Source: Locusta migratoria (Eukaryota > Arthropoda > Insecta > Orthoptera > Acrididae). From it: 64,000 bases of DNA. Shown in pieces: positions 45,896 through 56,587 of this stretch; within the stretch, counting starts at the first letter, position 1; each line of letters starts with the position of its first letter. The DNA lies in the NCBI GenBank assembly GCA_026315105.1, contig CM048745.1, positions 759,949,006-760,013,005 of the forward strand. The letters run 5' to 3'. The notes below the pieces were generated by a model that saw nothing but the letters and a program-made list of their open reading frames with translations, made no database searches and had not been told where the DNA came from. The translations under genes were made by a program, and so were the position numbers.

Positions 45896-45943
45896 CTAAA
45901 AGTCTCCGTTGTCATATTGACTACGAATCTTCTGTAACTTATA

Positions 45944-46032
45944 CTGAAGACAGCACAAACAGCCATGCCCGACGTGAGAGGCCGCGTGATCCGCAACGTG
46001 GCGCTCCACCGCTCGGCTACTCCCACGTGGCT
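45944..46032 (-). mobile_element. SINE family 1 head fragment
   Basis: GAAGACAGCACAAACAGCCA, CATGCCCGACG and an inverted head (CCACCGCTCGGCTACTCCC). Confidence 0.7.
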
Positions 46033-47529
46033 GTTTTAGCTGAAAAATATGTATCACAAATATATATTGTTTGTAAAGTGAGAAAGAAGAAGTAATATTG
46101 TAATAAAATCAATTTCAATATACGTTCCATTTTTTAAAAGTACATTGATTCAGTACTGTTTTATGGTTATGATGCTCTATTAAACAGAATGGGCTTCCCT
46201 GCAAACTATAAAAGTTTAATATATTGTTAGTAATTATAGCTTTTTAATATTGCGTTGTACGGGGCTTCTGCTCGCTGCACCATTATTCTCCTGGGGTGTC
46301 GTGGTAGAAATAAATACTCGATATGTAGAATTTTTCACTTCTTCTTTAATTTGAAACAAACTTCTCCTCCACCGAAACATTACAATTTCTTAACATGCAC
46401 AAAGCATCTGAACGGTAGTACTTCCATTTCAAAACACAGAGTGACATAGCTTCCACAGCACATGACGACTAAAACTCGAACTCCCCCACGCAAGGCGGTG
46501 AGGCAAATATATAACATCGAAAATAATGGCGTTGCGTTAATCATTGTTCATAACAATAGAATATACTAATTTACAATTACCGAACGCAACAGAAAAACAT
46601 TTCATGTACACAAAAATAATCAAAATATAAAATAAAAATTATACATACAATAATTTTAGATCGCACCTATCTTTTTAAGTTTTAATCACGCTACTCTTTG
46701 TTTGACAACAAACCAAAATGTTAAATATCAATTAATTAGTTAATGAGTACATCATACATGTTCCTAACATATATTGAGCTATCAATTACCTTGGCCATTC
46801 ACAAAATATACTAAAAATCTCACATCTGTCAATATATACAAAGAATTCAACCATTTAACTATTGTTTATAAAACTGTCTGGAAAGAAAATATATGAATCT
46901 CTTAATTAATGAAATTTATTACTTGTTTTAATCACAGTATCACTGAGACACTGTCCTACACTGGTTCCTATGCTGGCTATATCGTTTTTAACTAACTTCA
47001 CACGCAACTTTTATCACTATTGAACCACACGATTCCAGATCCGACGCAGACGGTATCGTAGAATGACATTGAGATGAGAGGACCAGGCAGACGGTATCCT
47101 ACGATAACATTGAGATGAGGGGGTCAGCAGTATCGTTACAAAATATATAAACATTTGAGACATAGCGTAAGCTCTTTACGAATATTTCGGAATACTATTA
47201 CAGAGAGTATAACATCAGTGTGATACTAATGGCCCGTGCATATCAGAAACAGGTTCCATTAACCTCTTGAATTTTCTTGTTTCTGCTACTTCCATGTTGT
47301 CATGGTCTTCTCGGAACGAGGAAAATATTCTTCGAGGCCGTTCACTAGTCATAATCACATACAATACTTAAAACAGAAACTGTTTTTGAATGAGCAATGA
47401 AACTATGAAGAACACATTCTCGACGATTTTATTAACAGCAAGCAGAGGAGTTGCACTCATCACTATCCTGAATTGTCGTTACTATCGAATACAACACATA
47501 TAACATTTTGTCCATTAATTTGGTTTTTA
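46033..47529. other. AT-rich, no recognisable feature
   Basis: No ORF with a domain. A 35-bp motif (CAGACGGTATCGTAGAATGA / CAGACGGTATCCTACGATAA) is duplicated near 47048-47115. Confidence 0.45.
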
Positions 47530-47532
47530 TGT

Positions 47533-48215
47533 ATGCTCTGCCTTGAGCAAACACAATTATTATATAGTGTCTGTCAAAAGAACAATGAAATTATTATTAC
47601 TTTTATATACATTAATTGTAGCAAGTACAGATAATTGGTAATGAGAATTTAAATCGCTTCTTACTTTTATAGGTACATTAGGCCTACCTTAATACCACAT
47701 GTCATTGTATTTCTGGTTCTATTTCTCACAACATATGTCTGTATATTTTTGATAGTTTGTCATCTGCAAACCATAACGTGTGGAGTTAATGGGATGAATG
47801 GTTAACTTGTAAATATCGAGATTTTTTACGAAAATAGGATGTCCTATATTTTCATAAAAAATCCCGATATTTACAAGTTAACCATTTATCCCATTAACTC
47901 CACATGTTTTGGTTGCAGATGACAAACTGTCACAAATATAAAGAGATGTATTGTGAGATGAAGAACCAAAAATACAATGGCATGTGGTATTAAGGTTGTC
48001 CTAATGTACCTTTAAAAATAAGAAGCGAGTTACATTGCCTTCACAATTATCTGTACTTGCTACTCTTAATGTACATAAAAGTAATAATCATTTCATTGTT
48101 CATTTGTCAGAGGCTATACAATAAATATCTCACTTATGATGCTGCAACGCCAGAGAAACATGTTTGGAAAAAGTATAAATAAATGAAAACAATTGTGCTT
48201 GCTCAGGTCAGATCA
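47533..48215. mobile_element. 683-bp foldback element
   Basis: Long inverted arms centred near 47845 contain GTAAATATCGAGATTTTTTACG / complement, GTGGAGTTAATGGGAT / complement, and GTACATTAGG further out. The outer ends ATGCTCTGCCTTGAGCAAAC (47533) and GTTTGCTCAAGGC-like complement (ending 48215) still pair. The right arm carries about 65 extra bases (48125-48190). Non-coding. Confidence 0.87.
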
Positions 48216-49194
48216 TACCGAAAGGCAAATTTATTTGTAAGCAAACACGGACATTGAACAGCTATTCATACCTCAAGAGGAATACGTTTTGTCCATGTTG
48301 GAAAACAAATGAATATTCCAACTAAAGTATATTTACAGACACGTGTGTTATCCCGAAATGATTATAGGGTTTTTGGCTTCGGCATTCAAAATTCAGTTTA
48401 CACTTTTTTTTAATAAAATTGCCAGTACCCCTTCAGAAGTACTATTATCTCATTTCTGGTCTTACACCCCTTTTTCGAAAAAGGAGCGACACAGAGGTTG
48501 AGTTGTGGTGGTAAAAAAGAGCTTAGCGGCGACATTAGTCGTCCAGTAATTACAATAGTTACCGATTTCAATTAGTACCTTACCTGAAGAGGCACTGTGT
48601 GAGGGATGAGTTTGTTCCCCATGATGCCACACCATACGTTAACCGACCAAGGGCGTAATAGGTCGTAACAAATAGAGACCTTGAAACAAAATGACCACAG
48701 TTACCAACTGTTGAACATTCTGGGACAATCAGCAAAATACTCACCTAATTCTTGTAGAAATGTCGAACTTACTTAATTCTTGGCTGCAAGCAAAAAAGGG
48801 TAAAACGTTGTAAATTTCACCCTCTCACTGAGAAAGCTATGAAGCAGGCAGGATACGAGATTAGTAACATCAACGTTCCGCTTAAAACAAATAGAAAAAA
48901 AATGGGTCGCTAGAATAAAGTCAGACCCCTGCCTTACATAACCGAGCAGCACACGGCGAAGCTCTGCGACTATTGCTCCCACTGGTTGTTGGCGTCATAC
49001 TACGAGTTGCATTGAAGCTATGATTCACCGATTTTATTTATTTACTTTTTATTTCGCTAGTGGCTAATAAATAAGTTAGTGGTTTCCTTTAAAATACGTG
49101 CTCACTTACTGTCAATGCGTGGAAAGAAACGGTAGCACTGAAAGACACATATAACACTAGGGACAGTAAAGAGAGTTAGGAATGTTAATGATAA
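48216..49194. other. no recognisable feature
   Basis: Short ORFs without domains. Confidence 0.4.
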
Positions 49195-49428
49195 ATAATG
49201 TGGTGACGTCCCATCGACAGCGAGGTCATTAGAGACGGAGCTTAGGGCTCCGAATTTCGGGGAAGGATGTGGGAGGAAATCAGCCGTGCACTTTGAAAGG
49301 AACCATCCCGGCATTTTCTTGGAGTGATTTAGGGAAATCACGGACAACCTAAATCTGAATGGGCGGAAGTGGATTTGAACCACCATCCTCCCGAATGCGA
49401 GTCCAGTGTCTTACCACATCTCCAGTTA
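49195..49428 (-). mobile_element. tRNA-derived SINE family 4
   Basis: GAGGTCATTAGAGACGGAGC, GGAACCATCCCGGCATTTTC, GATTTAGGGAAATCACGGA, then the inverted tRNA-like head (GGATTTGAACCACCATCC; CCCGAATGCGAGTCCAGTG). This ordered set is a widespread insect SINE body. Confidence 0.85.
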
Positions 49429-49800
49429 AGTGAGGCATATAGTGATCGTTGTGATGGGTGCTATATCTGAGGTGAGCCAGAACGTCACGTGACAACATGC
49501 CAAAACCATCTTTACCAGTCGATCTGGGGGCAAGATCGACAGAGTGGATAAAATCGGTTTTGAGAATCTCCGAAGATCTGTGGCATTTCCGTGGGATCTG
49601 TACCCACTGTCATACTCGAGGAAAACGCGATAAGTATACTCCAGATGCGGGCCGTGAATACTGATGGATGCCCACAAGGCTGCACGTTTGGCGTGTTGTC
49701 AGGCAACGTTACCGCGTGACTGACACATACATGGGACTTCCTTTTCATCGACTGCGCAGTGGATAATATATTGCCGCACGACACCGAGTTAACTGACTGC

Positions 49801-49870
49801 CGGCGTGGCGCAATGGATAGTCTCGCCGATCGCGGCGCTGACGATCGCCGGTTCAATCCCCACCACTAGC
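49801..49870 (+). other. tRNA-like sequence (A and B boxes intact)
   Basis: A box TGGCGCAATGG and B box GGTTCAATCCC at normal tRNA spacing, tRNA-Arg-like in feel. The arms between them do not fold convincingly by eye and the 3' sequence is CCACCACTAGC. Probably a tRNA pseudogene or SINE head. A tRNAscan covariance score would decide. Confidence 0.45.
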
Positions 49871-50214
49871 AAAACGTTGTTTCTTTGTAATTATCATTTC
49901 CAGCATGTTCTACGTGTTTCTTATGTTTACTTGTAATTTCTACATGTTTCTTATGTTAACTATTCTTCTAAATTCCTGGTACATTCTGTCTGTGTGTAAA
50001 TATCAGAGCACTCTGCCCGAGAGTCAGTCAGTGCTGCGTGTATGTTTCAATTCGCAATACACCTGCTTTCATTACAAGTGCTGTCTTCAGTTGACAACCC
50101 TGCCTTCGAAGTCAAGCCTGCTTCCATTTCAACGCGAAAATATTGATATAGTTTTTCGATCGTTAAACGAAGCGCCAGTCAGCTTAATAGAAACACAGAG
50201 ACTCGCCGCCATAA

Positions 50215-50350
50215 AAAACATTTCGAGCAAGTGATAGTGCTGAAAATATGATGGTTATCGTGTTTCGGGACAGCAGTGGCATAATCCATAGTCATTGCGT
50301 CCCAAAGGGCACGTCGGTAATACACACATATTACCGAGATGATATGCAGA
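50215..50350 (+). mobile_element. mariner transposase scrap
   Basis: The reading MMVIVFRDSSGIIHSHCVPK followed by GTSVIHTYYRDD resembles the block around the second catalytic Asp of mariner transposases (V-F-D-x-x-G-I-I-H...P-K-G...Y-Y). The frame continues to 50511 without further similarity. Too short to class further. Confidence 0.5.
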
Positions 50351-51393
50351 AGAAGCTTCTTTCAGCATTGCCAGCATTGCCTGCACAATGTATTGCTCCT
50401 TCATCAATGCAACGCACCAGCAAATATGGCAACGTCCGGTTAGTTTCTGCCAAACAAGAACCAAAAAAGGATAGAGCTAAAGGAAAAGAAAAAATAATAA
50501 ACCAACAATAAAACTGAAAATTCAAATATATTAAAACTACCGATAGGGCTCTTACAGTATGGTGGTAAATTCAGTAGCAATGGTGCGGTTTTCTAGCGAT
50601 GAAAGTAGACTCCTAAAGAAGCATTTATAGCGTCCGTGGAATCACAGCATCGGTGGTAAAATAAAATTTTTCTTCTGCAGGGAAGTTACGTCCAGACGTG
50701 TCAGCATTTATCAGTTTGGGTGTAACTAGTTTGTGAGAGAAAATTCGGAGGTTTTATAACTTGAATTTCCGTAGTGCCTACCAACAGTATTGCTACTCAG
50801 GACGTATAGAGACACACCCTCTAGACAGAAACATACGAAAAATGTAGAAAATTGTAGCGGTTGCATGACGGTGCACAGTTGTAAGAGGATAAAAAGGATC
50901 AATGAAGCATTCGGTAATCAGGATATTGATTATCAATTTAAGTCTACTGGTATTAAATATAGGCATCAGTTGGGACCCCAAAACATGTTACACTACAATT
51001 CAAGACGCTGGTGCATATGATATCGACCGACGCATAACAATGACATTGGTAGAATAATGCGGAATCCCAATGGTTGGAATACACTATAGCTGATATGGTG
51101 TCCAACACACTGCACAAAGATAACGCGCCAATTTCCTAATGGAAAGAGGCATAGAAAAGGAGAAAAACACAACCGACAACAGAGAAGACATAAGAACGAT
51201 TGGAATTTCTGAGATCGAGTAAGTAACCGACAAAGCCAACTTGACACCAAAGAACAACATCTAATTGACAAACAATTGAAGTCCTGACGCAAGCAGTGAC
51301 ACCACATACCAATACTCTGACCGTTCTGGAGGAGAAGGATCGAATAATTTTATTCATAGTTATCTACTCAGGAATGACGCATTTTATAAGCAG
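50351..51393. other. no recognisable feature
   Basis: Overlapping ORFs of 60-104 codons on both strands without domains. Confidence 0.4.
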
Positions 51394-51397
51394 TATG

Positions 51398-51891
51398 TGT
51401 GGTGTCGCACAAGTACAAAGTGCGCGCCAACTACTTTCGCCGCGCGCCGCCATGCACGCACGGCGCGGCGTTCTCACGACGACAGCCACGAGCGCCCTCT
51501 GCGACAACTCCGCTCGTGGCCACCACTGAAGGACATCGGTCACTTCGGACGGAGATAGCAACCAGTTAGGACCTCCGTAATCAGATAGGCCCCATTGAAG
51601 ACTTTGCTATCGTACAGGCACTAGGCAGGCCTCTAACAATTATGTATCAACATTCTGCAGTAATATGTAAAAGTTAAGTATTGTTACATTCTGTGCAATA
51701 TATATCTCTTTCTAATTTACTCCAGTGTTTATAGTTTCTGGCTGCTCCCCTCCATACCTGCACCAGCGGGCTATCTTTATTCCTGTGTCGGTCTTATTCC
51801 ACTCGGCCACCGACACCTACGACGAGGCTGGGACACAAAAGCGGCGACGAAGTTGGGACACAAAAGTGGCGACGAGGATGGGATACAAAAG
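51398..51891 (+). repeat. 5' LTR of the gypsy element
   Basis: Starts TGTGGTGTCGC and ends ACAAAAG. Against the 3' LTR I count 6 substitutions and no indels over the 478 aligned bases (51415-51892). The 3' end contains a 25-bp repeat (51820-51844, 51845-51869, 51870-51894) whose last unit crosses into the primer-binding site. Confidence 0.92.
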
Positions 51892-51905
51892 TGGTGACGA
51901 GGAGC
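51892..51905 (+). promoter_or_regulatory. candidate primer-binding site
   Basis: TGGTGACGAGGAGC starts directly after the LTR with TGG, the complement of a tRNA CCA end. The priming tRNA was not identified. Confidence 0.6.
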
Positions 51906-52125
51906 GATAGACGAACCGTGGATCAGCCCGCTTGCAGCAGCCAGACAGCAGCAGTCGGAGCACGCAGAAATTGCTCCCGCCCACCCACCCTTATTATAAG
52001 ATTTTTGGGGGAACATTTTCAGTTACGTGTGTTGTGGACTTTTTTGTTGCAGAGCGAGTCCTCTTTCATATTGCATTTGTGTTTTGTTATAAGTTACTTG
52101 TATACGCGGCGCCTAATCGGTCAGC

Positions 52126-52587
52126 ATGGCCACTACCCCGAACCCAAACTTAATGGAAATTATTCAGTTACAGACGGCACAAATAACACAACTTCTCCAG
52201 GCGGTGGCGCAGTTGACAACTCAACAACAGCCGTTGCATCAGCAGCCCACATCTGCCGCCGCACCGCTTCCAACGTTCCGCCAGTACAACGAACGTGAGG
52301 AAGAATGGAGCGACTATTTCGCACAGTTTCAAGAACTCGTCGCGGCTCATCAAATTACAGGTCAGAGAGTGAAGAACCTTTTCTTATCGATTGTGGGCAC
52401 CCACACCTTCGTACTATTGCAAAAACTTTTCCCTCTCGCATCTCCTCGTGATGTAGACTTTGAACAAATTGTAGATGCACTGAATGCTCATTATGAGAGA
52501 AAAGTTCTTGTAGCCGCTGCACGATACCGATTTTTCAGACTTAAAAATTACCGCAGCAGTCACACTAAGAGTGGATTACGGAATTGA
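52126..52587 (+). pseudogene. gypsy gag, N-terminal part (frameshifted from the rest)
   Basis: Structural capsid-type polyprotein of the retrotransposon, acting in cytoplasmic particle assembly. 153 codons begin MATTPNPNLME. A glutamine-rich stretch (residues 20-45) is followed by FRQYNEREEEWSDYFAQFQE (51-70), the start of the retrotransposon gag capsid fold, and by FEQIVDALNAHYE (residues about 120-132). The frame ends in LRN-stop at 52587, while the gag sequence plainly continues in another frame (KGFTRQCKF) from 52587. A small net indel around the A run and CACTAAGAG at about 52545-52575 explains the break, so this is a mutation and not a programmed stop. The ATG at 52126 is chosen as it follows about 230 bp of leader. 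Confidence 0.88.
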
Positions 52588-53987
52588 AGGGCTTCACCCG
52601 CCAATGTAAATTTACTTGCTCTTGTGGACTATCTTATAGTGACGTTATGTTGCGAGATGCGATTACGCAGAACATTCAGGACCCCAGAATTAGGGCAGCA
52701 ATTCTGAAACAGTCGGACCCTTCATTAGACAGTGTACTGCAGCTTATAGAAGCGCATGATACTTTTGACTTAGCAGAGGTAGAAATGCAAAGCCACAGTG
52801 TTAATTCAGTGCACCGCAACGGACGCTTTCCTAGCCGTAGTTCTCAGTATAGCACTTGTGATTCTTTAAATTCTACAGGCCGTGCTGAACAGACAGTGAA
52901 CAGTAGCCAGTGTAAAAGTGCGACGCAAAGGTCGCCACGTCGTGTTAGAAACAGTAATTTGAATAACGGGCGCCAACGCTCATTTCAGAAAAATGTACGT
53001 AAATCTTGCCCCCAGTGTGTGTCTCGCCACAAGCGTGCTCATTGCCCTAGTCGCAACGCAACCTGTTATCAATGTGGCAAATTGGGACATGTGCAGTCTG
53101 TGTGTATGCAAATTAAAAACTCAAAGAACAGTAACGTTAGAAACGGTGCTTCGCAAAGTGCGAGAACAGTTCATTCTGTAAATGTTATACGGGCTGTGGA
53201 ATTGAACAGTGCTTTCCTTGGATCTCAATTTCAAGTAAGTTGTTCTACGCCTATGGCAAAACTATATAGTGCACCACGTAGCAAGCGCCAACGAGCGCGT
53301 AAAACAGTGCAACGGAAACGGGTTCGGGACAAGCAAAATGACTATGAACAGTGCATTCCTGTAGTGACAATAGTCCCTTCTTCAACTGCTCCTTGTAATA
53401 GTGCCCAGTACTGTGTAGCTAGTGACAGTAGACATAAAGTAGCTACTCAAAAGAGTAGTGCAGAAGTTAGTGACTCTGTAGTAGCCTCGCAAGGCGCGGA
53501 CGCCGATCCGGCGGTAGTGCCATCTAGTGGCAGTGTTGTTAATCCGCTGCGTGCCGAGTCTGCGCCGTTTACTTCACTACGCGGCCCGCGCAAGCGCAGT
53601 AAACAAACCGTAGCAGACGTTGCCCACATTCGCGCACCTGTCGAGCGCCGCAAGCAAAAACTTTTTGTGAATCTTTCCATTGACAATAAGACTGTGCAAT
53701 TTCAGCTTGATACTGGTTCCGCTGTCACATTAATAAATAAAGATACTTATGAACTACTGGGTTCGCCAAAATTGTCGCCGTCACAGCAAGTGTTAACAGC
53801 GTACACTGGTCAAAATATTCCCGTGCTAGGAACGTGTAGCCTGCCTGCCTCTTTTCAAGGTGTAACAAAAACAGTTGCTTTTGTTGTTCTTCAGGCCAAA
53901 TCTACGCAGAACATTTTTGGACTAGATGCATTCGACTTGTTTGGCTTATCGATTCAAAGAGATGTGCTTCAAATTTCGTCAGGATAA
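52584..53987 (+). pseudogene. gypsy gag C-terminal part, nucleocapsid and protease
   Basis: 467 codons, entered in the second frame; the nominal start is a TTG, so the true reading continues from the upstream gag. KGFTRQCKF, LRDAITQNI and VLQLIEAHD (residues 2-58) are the C-terminal capsid region. Two zinc knuckles follow: C142-x2-C145-x3-H149-x4-C154 and C161-x2-C164-x4-H169-x4-C174, which bind nucleic acid. A basic, poorly conserved linker (about 180-355) leads to the aspartic protease, with its catalytic D376-T-G-S and the flap-side region to LDAFDLFGLSI. The frame stops at 53987, overlapping the RT frame by 62 bases. Whether the original used a frameshift or this is decay cannot be told from one copy. 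Confidence 0.9.
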
Positions 53988-54669
53988 AATCAATGCTTTA
54001 TGTGACAAATATAGTGACTTGTTTTCGCCGGAACTAGGTTGTGCAAAAGACTTCGTGGCACATGTAACTTTAAAAGAATCTGCAGTTCCAAAATTTCGTA
54101 AAGCTAGACCAGTGCCTATCGCATTGCGTGATTTAGTTGACGAAGAACTTAAACGTTGGCAAGATAGTGGGGTGATTTCTCCTGTTTCTGCGAGTCAGTG
54201 GGCCTCGCCTATAGTAATTATACCCAAGCCGTCAGGAAAACTTCGTCTCTGTGCGGACTTCAAATCAACAGTGAACAGTCAAACAATTGTTGACACTTAC
54301 CCCCTGCCCAGACCTGACGAACTAATGGACAAATTAGGACGGTCTCGCTTCTTTTCTAAGATTGATTTAGCAGAGGCATACTTACAGATTCCACTTGATG
54401 ACGAGTCAAAAAAGTTTTTCGTCATTAATACTCACATGGGCCTTTTTCAATTTCAACGCCTACCCTTTGGCAGTTCTTCCGCTCCCGCTATTTTTCAGCG
54501 TTTTTTGGAACAGCTGACAGTTTCTGTACCGTGTTGTTCGAACTATTTAGATATTGTGGTATCCGGACGTACAGTTGAAGAACATTTAGCAAACCTGGAG
54601 TGTCTTTTCAAAGTTTTGACTGCAGCAGGTCTACGTTGTAATAAAGCAGTGTTCGTTTTTTCAAACTGA
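53926..54669 (+). pseudogene. gypsy reverse transcriptase with a damaged active site
   Basis: RNA-dependent DNA polymerase domain, 247 codons. Order: INALCDKYSDLFSPELG (22-38), KARPVPIALRD (59-69), WASPIVIIPKPSGKLRLCAD (92-111), FSKIDLAEAYLQIPL with the first catalytic Asp at residue 147, QRLPFGSSSAPAIFQ (177-191), then NYLDIVVSG (206-214). The active-site motif should hold two adjacent aspartates after Y-x; here the second is replaced by Ile because one codon is missing in frame (about 54550-54555). The frame then ends at 54669 in a T run. Sequence similar to the RT thumb and RNase H resumes one frame over, consistent with a one-base gain in that run. The product could not be active. Confidence 0.93.
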
Positions 54670-56104
54670 AATAGAGTACCTAGGCCATGTGATTAATGCC
54701 CAAGGAATTCATCCCTTACAGTCACATCTTAGAGCAATCAAAGACTTGCCTCCTCCTAAGAATGTGCATGAATTTGAAGCAGTAATGGGAAAGCTTAACT
54801 ATTATTTCAGGTTTATTCCCAATGCCTCTCAGATTGCAGCTCCACTGCATCACTTACGTAGGAAGAATGTTCCTTTAGTATGGTCCAAAGAGTGCCAAGT
54901 TGCCTTTGACAAACTAAAGTCTGCACTACTCAGTGATGCATGTTTGATTCCCTTTGACCCCCAGAAGCCTGTAGTGTTAGCAGTTGACGCCTCATCGTAC
55001 GGTCTGGGCGCAGTAATCTCACATCGTATTGGTTCTCACGATCGTCCTGTTGCCTTTGCATCCAAGCTACTGACGCCGACGCAACAGAATTACAGTCAGA
55101 TAGAAAAGGAGGCCTTAGCAATCATTTACGGCGTCACAAAGTTTCATCATTATCTCTACGGCAGAAAATTCTATTTGTTGACAGACCACAAGCCTCTCAC
55201 GTCGTTGTTCTCACCCACAAAGCCAATTCCGCCACGAACGGCACAAAAGCTTCAGAGATGGTCCTTGATATTGTCTAATTATCAGTACGAGATTTTGTAC
55301 CGACCTACCACTAAACACGCCAACGCGGACACACTTTCCCGACTTCCGGTTGGCCAGGATGTATCATTTGATTCTTCAGAAATGGCATGTTGTCAGATAG
55401 ACTCCAGAGATGCTTCCGCTGTCGCAGACTTTCCTTTGAACTCTCGTCGGGTTGCACAGGAAACAGCTGCGGATGCAGACCGAAGTGTGGTAGCACGTTT
55501 TGTTCGCTCAGGGTGGCCTGCCAGAGCCGAAGACATTGATCGGCCTCTGGTTCGACGTTATTTTGCACAACGTCATGCATTATCTTTAAGTCAGGGTGTT
55601 CTGTTGTTGCATACCGACAACGACAATGCACGAGTGATTGTTCCTCGTTCCCTGCAACGAGAAGTATTACGCCTCCTGCATCAAGGACATTGGGGTATTG
55701 TTAGGACAAAGCAACTGGCCAGACGTCATTGTACCTGGGTTGGTATGGACGCTCAGATAGAGAACATGACGTCACAGTGTACTGTTTGTGCGGAGCATCA
55801 GGCGGCTCCTCCGCAACGTTTCTCGGACTGGCCACGCCCTAAGGGACCATGGCAACGTTTACACATTGACTTTGCCGGACCTTTCTGGAACACGCGCTGG
55901 TTAATTGTTGTAGACGCGTTCAGCAAGTTTCCTTTTGTGATTGCCATGAACTCAACGACGGCTTCTCGTACGATCAGTGCCTTAACATCAGTGTTTTGCA
56001 TCGAAGGTTTGCCTGAAACTATCGTCAGTGACAATGGACCTCAGTTTGTTAGTGCGGAATTTCAACAGTTTTGTCGTGTGAATGGCATTCAGCATATTAC
56101 CACT
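54664..56104 (+). pseudogene. gypsy RNase H and integrase, C-terminally truncated
   Basis: Continues RT after the T-run frameshift (TEIEYLGHVINAQG; thumb/connection LPPPKNVHEFEAVMGKLNYY). Residues below count from the first codon at 54689. RNase H: D100 in VLAVDASSYGLGAV, E139/E141 in SQIEKEAL, D166 in LTDHKPL, ending ANADTLSRLP. Integrase zinc region: H331/H334 and C364-x2-C367. Catalytic core: D394 (HIDFAGPF) and D448 (VSDNGPQF). The third acidic residue should lie about 35 residues further, but the sequence is cut after HITTA (about residue 473) and the frame runs into LTR sequence to 56221. RNase H looks intact; integrase cannot work. Confidence 0.92.
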
Positions 56105-56106
56105 GC

Positions 56107-56583
56107 ACAAAGTGCGCGCCAACTACTTTCGCCGCGCGCCGCCATGCACGCACGGCGCGGCGTTCTCACGACGACAGCCACGAGCGCCCTCTGCGACAAC
56201 TCCACTCGTGGCCACCACTGAAGGACATCGGTCGCTTCGGACGGAGATAGCAACCAGTTAGGACCTCCGTAATCAGATAGGCACCATTGAAGACTTTGCT
56301 ATCGTACAGGCACTAGGCAGGCCTCTAACAATTATGTATCAACATTCTGCAGTAATATGTAAAAGTTAAGTATTGTTACATTCTGTGCAATATATATCTC
56401 TTTCTAATTTACTCTAGTGTTTATAGTTTCTGGCTGCTCCCCTCCGTACCTGCACCAGCGGGCTATCTTTATTCCTGTGTCGGCCTTATTCCACTCGGCC
56501 ACCGACACCTACGACGAGGCTGGGACACAAAAGCGGCGACGAAGTTGGGACACAAAAGTGGCGACGAGGATGGGATACAAAAG
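56107..56583 (+). repeat. 3' LTR, missing its first 17 bases
   Basis: Begins at ACAAAGTGCGCGCC directly fused to integrase coding sequence; otherwise colinear with the 5' LTR with 6 differences. The frame that ends at 56221 is readthrough of integrase into this LTR. Confidence 0.92.
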
Positions 56584-56587
56584 TATG

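Larger units (their letters stand above)
51398..56583 (+). mobile_element. Ty3/gypsy LTR retrotransposon, near-complete, inactivated
   Basis: 5' LTR 51398-51891, primer-binding-like TGGTGACGAGG at 51892, gag-pro-RT-RNase H-integrase in order, then a truncated 3' LTR 56107-56583. TATG lies before the 5' LTR (51394-51397) and after the 3' LTR (56584-56587), a 4-bp target duplication as usual for gypsy elements. The 3' part of integrase, the polypurine tract and the first 17 bases of the 3' LTR are missing. No env is seen. Proteins of this layout are often annotated in insects as K02A2.6-like; clade is not assigned. Confidence 0.93.

Noticed and set aside
49801..49870. Functional tRNA-Arg gene
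   Set aside because: The boxes are good but I could not confirm acceptor and anticodon stems; kept only as a tRNA-like sequence.
56104..56221. Extra integrase C-terminal domain or env after integrase
   Set aside because: The reading there is LTR sequence; the same residues are encoded in the 5' LTR near 51420-51529.
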